This document shows positions 26,501 to 36,600 of a stretch of DNA of 64,000 nt, one piece after another. Under the pieces are notes generated by a model. The model saw nothing but the letters and a program-made list of their open reading frames with translations, searched no databases and had not been told where the DNA came from. This DNA comes from Monocercomonoides exilis (Eukaryota > Preaxostyla > Oxymonadida > Polymastigidae): positions 62,001 through 126,000 of the forward strand of contig LSRY02000052.1 of the NCBI GenBank assembly GCA_001643675.2. The letters run 5' to 3'. The position numbers and the translations under genes are program-made. Numbering within the stretch: the stretch's first letter is position 1; every line of letters starts with the position of its first letter.

Positions 26501-29500
26501 CGATGGCTGCCACAGGGGATGTGTCCGTCGAATTGATCCACTTTTTGCTTCCTTCTTCATTTGATACCGAGATCGAAGCCTTGATATTCTTGTCTTCCGA
26601 GAGCAACCTGTCGCTGGCAAAGTGCGCATTTGAGATGCAGCAGGGCGAGGTCAGCCAGATAAGTTATTGGCTGTTTCAGATGTGTGGAGGGATACTCAAT
26701 ATCGACAGCTGCACCTTAAGTTCAGACTGCCTTCAGCACGCGCCCATAGCCGTGCGCGAGAGCGACACGAGCACTCAAGCAACAATCATTTCATTGAATG
26801 TGAAGAACACAGGCATTTGCGATCAGCCTCTCATCCATGTGATTCCATCGTCAACATCCAAACTATTGAACGGCGGCACAACGAGTGACGAGGTTATCTC
26901 TCTTTCGCAATGCTCTTTTGAAGAGATAACTAATGGAACTGCAAACAGCGCTGCTTTGATTTCATCTTCAATTTCAAGCCATGTTGAGTATCTGCATTGG
27001 AATATCACGAATGCCAAAGGCACCGAGAGCATGGAGGGAGGTGCAATGAAAATTATCGTTGAGGCACAAAGCCAGTTTGTGATGGAAAACGCAACGTTCA
27101 AGAAATCCTGTGCGAAATGTGAAACAAATGGAAAAGGAGGAGGTGTTTATTTCGACTGCTCTCTCTTAAATGTATTCTCATTCCCGCAGATTGCCTTCGA
27201 TCAGCGTTCCGCAAAACACGGGAGAAACATGTTCTTTCTTTCATCAGACCTGAATCCTTCCATTTCAAAGCAGACATTGGCATTTGAGGTCAGCGAGACA
27301 GCAAGAGATAAAAATCTATTCGTCGGGAGCGACTCCACGAAGACAAATTTCGATCTTTGTCGATTTCTGATTGAATATACATCTCAAGAAATCCATCTCA
27401 ACAAGAACAGTGTGTGGGATGTTCTCAGATGTGGCAGTGCAGAAGAGCCATGTGCATCAATAGAGTATGGGCAGAATCATCATTGTGCCTTGGAAGAGTC
27501 TGAGCAGCCAAATATGAACACTTTCGCGATTATCGATGAAGCTCAGATGAACTGCGAGATCGACGTTTCAAACGTCATTTTAACCTCTGCTGATACAGAG
27601 TCATGCTCAACTCTGACTTTCGGAGCAGCCATTTCACCTCAGGCAGGAAAGGAAGAAGAAAGCGATTCTGTGCTGACGAACAATGGAAAATTCTCCTTCT
27701 TGAACATTGACGTCTGCTGCGGGGATGGCTCTGAGTGGAAACAGACAAAACTCATAAGCACAGTTGGTAGCTCTTTTGCAGCTCATGGCTGCTCCTTCAC
27801 CAGCTCCTCCGAAACTTCCATTCCTTATTCCATCGTTGCCTGCCTATCTGGAACATGCGAAATATCATTCTGCTCGTTCCAATCTATCAAATGCAAAAGT
27901 CATATACCGATGGTATCACATGGCAGCAGCAGTGATTTGACAAACGCATCAATGGGTTTGATGGAGCTGATGGGAAAAAGTATTGTGACAGTGTTGGCAC
28001 AGGCTGAGTGGAGAGGCGAGTATCAGAGATTGAATGAAGGCGGCAGTACAACAGTGCAACTGAAATGCCGCACGCTCCATTCGCTTCTCCAAAATGCTCC
28101 ATCTGAGCCCTCCATCATCAGCTGCACTGGAAGCGAGCCTTGCCGCGTGTCTGTGCAAAACACGTCAACCAAGAATTGCGGAAGCAGCCAAAGCGAGAAA
28201 GGTGGATGAATGATCATGAAATTGAACGAAGGAGGATTTTTCGAGTGCCGTTTTTCGGCTGTGTCTGAGTGCTTCTGCTCGGTGACTGGAAGGGGAGGAG
28301 CATTATTTCTGGATTGCTTATCAATCAAAAGTGAAGGCTTGCTTCCTTTCCTGTTGAAAAACACTACGTTCATGGAGAACAATGCATTTGTTGGAAGAGA
28401 CGTGTATGTGAGATGCACAAATATCAAATCTCAAATCAGCATTAAGCTATTCCAGCTCGATTTCAGACCTCCCTTTGTCCGAGAATTTGCTATGTGGGGA
28501 TGTTCAGAACGGAATTATTATGATGAGCAAGATTTCTTGCTCCTTGTGATTGTGAATCAAAATGAGAAAATTTTTACATCTTCTTCATCAAACAATGCTT
28601 CCGATTCACGTCTGTGCGGTTCAATGAGCGAACCTTGCATTTCCATAAATGTTGCACCACCTCACAACATTCCATCTGTTTGCAGCTATTTTCTCATTGA
28701 TAAATGCACAATGGTATCTGGCGAAGAAAGAGCTCGTGATGTGACGATCAAGTTTCTGGAGTTGGAACGCGACAAAGGGGTGATCCACTTGAACTGTTGC
28801 ATCGAGAGCAAGACAGACAGTCTCGTCACGTGCTCGTCAAGAGTGAAACTGGAATTTCTTACAAATCTGTTTGAGACCGCTTTTTCTTCTCCGCATTTGA
28901 GGTTTGTGTCGCTTGCATACGGAGACCTGCTAATTACAAGCACAATATTTTCTCAAGAAGCTTCTGATGGAAACTCTGAAATTGAACTGAATTGCTCGAT
29001 TATTGAAATGAGTGGCGAAAGATTGGTGATGTCTGACTGCACTTTTACTCGCCTCTGTCTCAGTTCTTCATGCCTGGTTGCAAGTCGCGGGCAATATTTC
29101 TCGTGTGCATTTCTGAATTTCACAGATGTTATTTCTGGAGTGCTGATGGATTTCCACGATCTGGCAAAGTTGTCCATGCAGCAGGTGCAAGCGTCCAATT
29201 GCATCGCTCAGCGATCAGGCCTCATTCTTCGCAACTGCAAAGACTGCCAACTCCAGAACATTCAGATGAGAGGCACTCGGAGCGGATCAAACATGATTGT
29301 GTTTTCCTCAGATGGTTCGGGAGGGCATTCAAACACCCAATGCTATCATTTGGAATTCGATGATACTTGCGTTTCAAGTGAATCGTTGGTTTCTGTTGAA
29401 TGCCAAGATTCAGATGTTGAGATGAATTTCTTGGCTGTTTCAAACACAGTGCTTGGGGATGGGTGTGCAGTGAGCGTGACATCGAATGCTTCGACATTCC

Positions 29501-30328
29501 ATTTGAAGCAATCTTCATTTCAAAACATAACCAGAAATTCACTTGGCCCGTGCTGCTTGGCTGCTTCGTCTTCGTCTATGTTGCGGGAATTTGATAACTG
29601 CTCAAGCCACAAACGTATATCTTCCTCAGACAAAAGGAGCATCTCCTCTTTGTCTGGCTAATCCAATGCAAGTTTGACATCGTGTGCATTCGATGGAAAA
29701 ACTTTCCCACAACAGCCCAGATCCAACACATATTTATTCAAAGATTTGATCAAGTGGAATGGATCCATGATCGATCTTTCCAATTGTTCAGGAGCAATGA
29801 AAGCCATCTCAATCTCCAATTCATAAAAAGGAGGGTTATCTGTGTCAGGAAGAAGCATCTCCATTCAATTTGGATTGTTTGCCAATAACAGCCTGAATGT
29901 CGCATGCTATCCATACATAAGGATCAATATTGCCTGCTCTGGCCATGCGCTTCTGAATATTCAAAGCCCGAAAGACGGGGATGACTTTCTTCCGAACTTC
30001 GATGTGGATTGCAGACGACGGTTACACCTTCGAAGGCTTGGCTTCAGATAGAGCATCAATGCTCTTCATTCCGCAGCTGGCTTCAGTGAAGTCTCACCAG
30101 CAAGGCAACGCCCTTGCGATTGATCTTGCTGGCTCCTTGCTCCTGCCCTGTGGCTTGTCCCTCCAGGTTGACTTATTCGATGGCTCGGTTCACAATCTCC
30201 AGGTGTATCATCTGCAAGCAGAAAAGTTTGCAGGAGAAACAGAGATTCACACAGCCATTCCAGCATCATTTTCAACAAGTGCATCTGATGCAGCAGAAGC
30301 AGGGTTTGTTATTTATCTGTTCACATGA
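23505..30328 (+). pseudogene. decayed giant Cys-rich beta-helix surface protein gene
   Basis: Coding-like sequence runs for 6.8 kb but is interrupted. In-frame stops lie at 24465 (TAG), 24660 (TGA), 25783 (TGA), 28207 (TGA), 29659 (TAA) and 29824 (TAA). Reading-frame changes occur near 25120, 25525 and 30000. The translated pieces keep the layout of the receptor at 33642-41370: N-terminal hydrophobic segment, Gly/Cys/Asn-rich beta-helix coils (ALHGGAIAVSDS, AAYGGSVGW) and the module marks CGSAEEPC and CGSMSEPC after GRDVYV-type phrases. The last recognisable part (SLLLPCGLSL) matches the end of the receptor ectodomain (ALLLPCSLAF). The membrane segment and pseudokinase are missing, and a T58 tract follows at once. 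Base composition is not GC-enriched. This is a paralogue, not a recent copy, of the arm genes. Confidence 0.85.
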
Positions 30329-30330
30329 GT

Positions 30331-30331
<1 letters not shown>

Positions 30332-30390
<59 letters not shown>

Positions 30391-30413
30391 TTGTTGTTGT
30401 TGTTGTTGTTGTT
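30332..30413. repeat. T58 homopolymer followed by (GTT)8
   Basis: An uninterrupted run of 58 T (30332-30389) runs into eight GTT units (30390-30413). It begins three bases after the last stop of the decayed beta-helix gene, exactly where the membrane and pseudokinase part of intact relatives would begin. The exact length may be unreliable in an assembly. Confidence 0.9.
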
Positions 30414-31834
30414 TATTAATTTAATAAAAAGAGAACAAAATTTTCAGTCCCGGAGCGCATTTGCATAATAAGGAAAATAGATGGAAATTATTGAAATATT
30501 ATTAAACATTGCTTCTGACATTTTTTTTTTGTTTCCTTTGTATTAATAAAAGATTTGAATTTTCTTGATTTGATTATTTGATGGAAGACTCACTCGTATA
30601 TCAATTAGCTTTTTTATTTGGAAATTTTGAATGTTACCACAGTTAAAGCAATTAACTTATTAATATGTTTTTTCGAAAAAATTTTAAACATCGTAAACTC
30701 TTTCTTTTTTCTTTTTCATGGGTGATTGTTTTAGAAATCATAACTTTTTTCGGTGTGTTTATTTTAATGAAAATACGTTGTCATTTACAAAACAATTTTC
30801 ATTCAAATTTTATATGTTTATTTATCGTTTCAAAAGCATAAGGTTAACTTGAAAAAAAAAAGATGAGACATCACAAAAAAGCTCTGTCACTTTTCAGGGC
30901 TCATTAATAAATATTCATAATTAAAATTCAAACCGAAAATTTTGACAAAAAAAATGAGATTTCAAAAATAATCACCCACATTTCTTTTCATTTTGCTTGT
31001 TTAATGAAATTTTCAATTATTTTCTTTACAATAAATGTTGAGAATTTTTGTTGTTACTAATTTAATTTTCATTTCAGATCTGGGTTAAATTTTTTTGTTC
31101 ATTGAATTTTGTTCCTCTCAATTGAATCTTATATGGTGTTTATTTTTGATACAAAAACTTTTTTCGGGGTATTTATTTTTCATAAGTTTTATTTATCAAA
31201 AATTTTTAGCAAAGTTCCTTTTGTTTATTTTTCTAATGAAATGAAAATTACATTTTTCGATCAAATTTCTGTACCATCTCATCAAAAATTTCAATCATGA
31301 AAGAAAATCTTTGACAATGTAATTGTTTCTATTTGAGCGAAGAATCATGAGTGGGAAGAGAAATTTGATGAAAATTAGAAATATTTGTTGAATTTGAAAA
31401 TTTAACAAAAGTGATTTTTAAAAAATATTCAGACATTTCTTTGGAGAAGAATTATTCATTCGAATGAATAAAATCTTGAAAATTGTCAAAAATGACAATG
31501 CTTGAGATTTCAATCATGTTGAAATTATTGTTGAAAGGAGGTCTAACTTTTCATTATTCATTTGTCAAATTTCAAAGTGATTTCTCTAACCGAAATCTTC
31601 GATTGAAAAATTTATAATTCAGAAATAATGTTCGTTGAACATTATTTTTGTGTAAATGAATGGAAGACTTTTGATGATGCGATATAGAAATGTTTGGAAC
31701 AAATTGTTGCATTTTTCATTCGTTCAAAAAATTTGCACCACATAAAAAGGAAGACTCATTTGAGTATCATTATTTTTGAGTTCTGAATTCATCTCAAGGT
31801 TTTCAATCTGTTTTTTCCTTTTCGCAAAATATTG
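30414..31834. other. AT-rich intergenic region with a MITE-like element
   Basis: This AT-rich stretch separates the decayed beta-helix gene from the Merlin-type transposon. It contains the best-preserved MITE-like element at 30720-30977. Nothing else in it looks coding; an ORF at 31109-31300 is AT-rich and featureless. Confidence 0.6.
30720..30977. mobile_element. MITE-like element, GGGTGATT terminal inverted repeats
   Basis: The 258-bp element starts GGGTGATTGTTTTAGAAATC and ends with the inverted partner, which read on the minus strand is GGGTGATTATTTTTGAAATC. About 20 bases of terminal inverted repeat match with three differences. The interior is AT-rich and non-coding. Related sequences lie at 211-463 and at 63780 to the right edge. 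No perfect target duplication is visible. The ends do not match those of the Merlin-type transposon, so a different transposase probably mobilised it. Confidence 0.65.
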
Positions 31835-33137
31835 GGCATGACTTCCGATCACGGCATCCTTTTTGATCAAACACTTTATTAAATATCAAAATATGATGTT
31901 ATCTTATTTTTTCAATGAACTTTGAAATGAAAATTTTCGTTCCAACAAATAACAGCTCAAAAAATAAAACTGAATCAGATCCTTCCCAACTGGAAGCTTT
32001 TTCTCCATTATCTTCCGTTTTTTTCTCAATCGAATGAATTGTTGCATCTGTTTCATCTGTTCCAACGGATGAAATGCTGCTCGTTGCTGTTTCAGTTTCA
32101 TCTTCACTTTTTTCGTAAACTTCATCGTATGTTTTCTCGTATCTCTCTGGATAATATTCAAAAACAATTTTAAATAACTTCTGGATTGAAACTTTTTCTT
32201 TTCTTTTTTTCAATATTAATGCAGCAATGGAATCTTCAATATGACGCAAACTAGTTCCATTTGGTGGCAAATACCTTCTTAACCTACTCCAGACAGCTTC
32301 GATGTTATTTGCTTGACAATTTGTTGTTTTATTTTTAAATTCCTTGCTATGATCAACTGTTTCGTGCACAAAACCTAGCACTAGCAATTTTGAGTAGGCT
32401 TTCCAACAATCGGAATATATCATTGTCCCAGGCTCAACGGTTTTTGTGATTATTTTAAGAAGAGTTTTTGAATCCCTTTTTTTCACTGGAATAATAAATG
32501 TTTTGTTTCCCAAAGGATTTCTTTCATAGATTCTAAATATCCAAACATGTTTTTTGAATCTGCCCCAATGACACTTCCTTTTCCGTAACAAGCACTCATC
32601 CAATTCGACAACCTTTCCAACACCTCCTAATTTTTCTTTTTTCGAGTAGAATTCTGAATAACAAGTTTTCCGGCAAATTGCAAAAATTTCCCCCTTTATT
32701 TTTTCACAAAGACCTGCAAGAGATCTGGACTGAAGCTGCTGCAAGCCTAAATGAAATAATAAAATAGTTTGTAATATGAGTTCAATTTTTGCTTTTGTGT
32801 GGTAAAAAGGAGTATTTATTAAAATAGAATTATTGTATTTGTATTTTCAACAATGATAGACAATTCTTCCCGTTGGATATGCGTAGAAATACATATCTTC
32901 GTTGCATAGTGAGCATTTCTTTGAATTGGAAATATGTTTTATGATCGAATAACCAGTGCAAACTGCTTTCACTGTTGCTGAATGTTTCGAATAAGATATG
33001 AGGAGAATTTATTTCAATTGAAATTTCCTCAATTTCCATTATTCTGAACAAATTAGTGAAACAAAAAATTCAATTTGAATTTTTTAATTATGTTTTTGGA
33101 ACAGATCAAAAAGGATTCCATGATCGAAGGTCATACC
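31835..33137 (-). mobile_element. Merlin/IS1595-like DNA transposon, arm 1 copy
   Basis: The element is bounded by terminal inverted repeats of about 34 bases: GGCATGACTTCCGATCACGG at 31835, and, on the minus strand from 33137, GGTATGACCTTCGATCATGG. Both continue to CATCCTTTTTGATC or AATCCTTTTTGATC. Ends beginning GG and a DDE transposase of the ISXO2 type fit the eukaryotic Merlin superfamily. The whole element is about 1.3 kb, normal for that group. Flanking 8-mers (AAATATTG and TATTATTA) do not form a clean target duplication. Arm 1 has both ends, whereas the arm 2 copy has lost the end beyond the transposase stop. Confidence 0.75.
31899..33039 (-). pseudogene. Merlin-type transposase, inactivated (arm 1)
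   Basis: The C-terminal 281 residues (32744..31899) are open and carry the ISXO2-like DDE core: Asp in VVELDECLL, Asp in MIYSDCWKAY and Glu in NIEAVWSRLRRYL. Upstream, the N-terminal part (from 33039) is broken. One frame change lies before the zinc-ribbon motif CSLC, and a TGA falls just after the third ribbon residue (VYHC), where the arm 2 copy still reads HCGKC. The frame change is shared by both arms, so the element was already dead when the arms were duplicated. An acidic C-terminal tail (DETETATSS) follows the catalytic domain. Confidence 0.8.
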
Positions 33138-33641
33138 TATTATTAGAATTCAATGAAATTAAGAATCTCACATTTCAAAAAGAAAGGAATAAAAAGAAGC
33201 ACTTCAATTTTTTTTAACCATGAACTCATTTGATTCAGAATATTTCTAAATTCAATTTCTTTTTGAGAAACTTTTTTTGGAAAACTTTTGGAGATTGAAT
33301 GACAATTTCACTTTCACTCTTTGAATAGAAGCTGCATTCGTAATTCAATGTGTTTCATGAAACAATTTTAGATTTTTCAAAAGGAATGACAACTCAAAAT
33401 AATATTTATCGAAAACATTTAAGGCAAATTCAAAATTGAATTTTCAGTGAAAAAACAAAAAACCTCAAACAAAAAGTGTTTTTTTTAGATAGAAAAATTG
33501 TTTATCAATTGTGAAAAAAAGGAACCAAAAAATCAAAGAACAGGAAAAATATGAATAATGCTTTGTTTTCATTAATTCCATAAAAAGCAAATGCACAAAC
33601 ATAAAAAATACGAATATTACGATCAATCCATTCAGCCAAAC
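33138..33641. other. upstream region of the arm 1 receptor gene
   Basis: About 500 bp of AT-rich DNA between the transposon end and the receptor start, conserved with few differences in arm 2 (62032-62534). It must contain the receptor promoter. I see no ORF or recognisable element. Confidence 0.55.
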
Positions 33642-36600
33642 ATGTTTCTGTTTTTTCTGCTGGCACTCTCGGAAGGCGGGGTGTGCAGCTGTGCCATCGA
33701 TTTCGCTGCCCATGCACACAGAACAGCCGTCAGAAACAGTGCCAAAGGCAGAACATCGCTTGGTGTGCAAACCCACTTTTCGTTTCTCTTCATTCGTTTT
33801 GTCCCATGAAACAACGCTCCCTTGCTCAGCAGACCCCCATGCACAACGCGAAGAAGGAATCAGCAGAGTCGAGGGTGAAAGCATGCATCGCGAATCGTGG
33901 GTGTGTTTGCGCAACGCCTCGCTGTGTGTGAACAGCCTGCACTTGAGCAGCAGGTGTGCTGGCCACATGGTTCTGGCTGACATCTGCTCAGACATCACCA
34001 TCCAGAGCTGTCTTCTCGCTGCCACAGGGATGGGCACGGACTCTTCGTTTGTTGTCTCTGGAGGCGGGTCGCACATTGTGAACATCACCCTTCCAGCCAC
34101 ATCCACCACCTGCCGCCTCCCTTCCCTTCTGGCGCCAATGGGCCAGCAGCCAGCTGCCCCGATGCCTGGCAAAGCGGCTGCTGTTTCCTCGTGCTCGTTT
34201 GCTGCTTTTGAGCTTTCCTCGTCTTCCCCGTTCATCAGCGCCAACAATGGGCAGTCGTGCTTTGTGGATGGGTGCTCGTTCAGCAACATAACAGGGTGTG
34301 CATCTGCCACCACATGCGCTGTCTGCTCTGGTGCACACGAGCACATGGCCAGCACCCGAGTCGAGGGTGTGGCATCTCCCATGCAGGGCACGCTCGTGTG
34401 GGGCACCCAGAATCACGGAGGGTTTTGTGTGGCAAACACCTCCTTTGTCAGATGCACAACCAAGCACATCCAGCCTGAGCGTGTGGAAACATCAGGCAGC
34501 GAGCCAATCTCCTTCACCAACACCCTCTTTGATTCGTTTTCGGGATATGATGGAGGTGCAATTCTTCACTCGGTCAACTGCACCCTTTCCATCACCGAGT
34601 GTGATTTTGTTCGTTGTTCATGCGAAAATTATGGAGGAGCAATACAAATTTCAAGCAACGTGACAACACAAACAATCATCAACTCATCACGAGGAATTGA
34701 ATGTTCGTCACAAGGTTATGCAGGTTTTCTGTTCAGCGACTACAACCTTGGCTTGGTTGTTTCACAGTGCAATTTCTCGTTGTGTGAGTGTGTGAAAACT
34801 GGCGGATGCCTGTATCTCAACAGAGTTCCCAAAAATGTGATGATATCACAATGCGAGATTTTGTCATGCACAGAGACACAAGGGATGCCATCTCTTTCGG
34901 GAGGAGGGATTCTGATTGGGGATGGAACAAACATCACCATCACCGACTGCAAACTTTTCAACTGTACCGCAGCATATGGAGGAGGAATCGACTTCTGTGG
35001 GGATGGGAACTATGGTGGAGCATGGACTGCGAGTGTGCGCTTCTGCTATTTCGAGCTGAACACAGCACGGCTGGGTGCAAAGGATATCTCGTTTCGGAAG
35101 AACTGGGTGGGGAAGGTGAGTGCAGGGATGGTGGTGGAGTGCCGGTCGATGAGCAGCGGAGGCAGGCTGGTGATGATCGGAGAGGATGATGTGAGCAGCG
35201 AGTGGATCTGGACCGGGTTCTTTGAGGGGATCAGGGTGAGTGGAGCAGAGGGGATCGACCACCAGGCATGTGGCCTGAACCAGCGAAAGTGCAGGACACT
35301 CGCATATGCTGTCAGCGTGGTCGACAGCACAAGAACCGCACCCTCCCTCGTCTCGGTCGACTCCTCCACATACGTGGAGACGAACTGTGTGTGCGGCACA
35401 GCCCACATCGAGCTTGCAAAATCGGGGAGCGGGGAGGAGGTGGTGGTGGTCTCGTCGATATCGGATGGCTCGCTGTTTTCGGTCTCCACCGGCTCTCTGA
35501 AGCTCACCTCCTTCGGCATCCTCCACAACACTGCAAAGTCCTCTCCAGCCACCTCGCTGTTTGCCCTCACCTCCACTGGCACGCTCCAGCTCCACAACTG
35601 CAGCATATCGCCCGACCCCGACCACTCGGCAGACACCCCGCTTCGCAGCCCGCTTTTCACCCTGTGCGGAGGAAGCACACTCATCAACACAACCACCCTC
35701 GCCCACTTCTGGACACACTCAAGTGCAGCACTCGCCTTCACAAGCGAGTGCACCCTGAGTGTGATCCACTCGGCACTCTCGGGGGTGGCAAGGCTCAGCG
35801 GGGGCGGAGGAGGGATGGAAGGGTGTGTGGGAGGAGGCCACAGCCTGACGATTGAAGAAGCAGAGCTGAGCGGGTGCTGTGTCGACGAGAGCTCGTGTGC
35901 AGGCGGGGGTGTCTGGATGAAGCTGGACGAGGTCGATGTGGAGTATTTGGTGAAGAACACAGCATTCAGCGGGAACAGGGCGCAGATGGGGAGAGACGTG
36001 TTTGTTGTCACAGACAGCCCCCGCGATGCGCTGGTGAACGAGCGGTGGGCAGGATCGGTGAGGGAGGGGGAAGACGAGGTAGACAAGTGGGTGGTGGATG
36101 CAGAGGCAGACCCGCACATCAGCCGCTCGGTGCTGTATTTCTTGTTCCCGCCGCAGCTCCCCACAGTGCTTGTGAAGAGCGGCGGAAGCGCAGACCCGCG
36201 ATGTGGAGACGATCTGGACCCGTGCGGCGATGTAGTGTATGGGCTGGGCAGGATGCGGCCAGACCAGACAACCCTGTGCATCCTCGACTCGTGCGCCCTG
36301 CACGAGACCATGGGCCGGGGCGGGCTGTCGCTCACAATCTGCGGGCAGTCTGCAGCCAGCCCGTCCCTGTTCGTTCTGGGGGCGGACGGGCAGCTGACGG
36401 TGCAGACAGCTGGGACAGGCCCTGCCACGCTGGTGCTCTCCAGCCTCTGCTTCGATCTCCCGCCATCCTCTGCTGCTGGGCACATGGTCTCGGTCGAGGG
36501 AGGAGTGCTGAGCCTCAACGGGTGCTCGTTCGGGGGAGAGGCAGAGAGGAGGAGAGAAGCCGGCTTGTGGATTGCAAGAGGGCGCGGGGGTGCGGTGCGG

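Noticed and set aside
23505-30328. In-frame UAG/UGA/UAA in the beta-helix gene as a sign of a reassigned genetic code
   Set aside because: All three stops appear, frame changes are also present, and every other gene in the window ends normally at one of these stops. Decay explains it better.
30332-30389. T58 tract as the tail of a reverse-transcribed gene copy
   Set aside because: The tract is T on the coding strand after the 3' end, the wrong sense for a poly(A) tail of that gene. No target duplication is visible.
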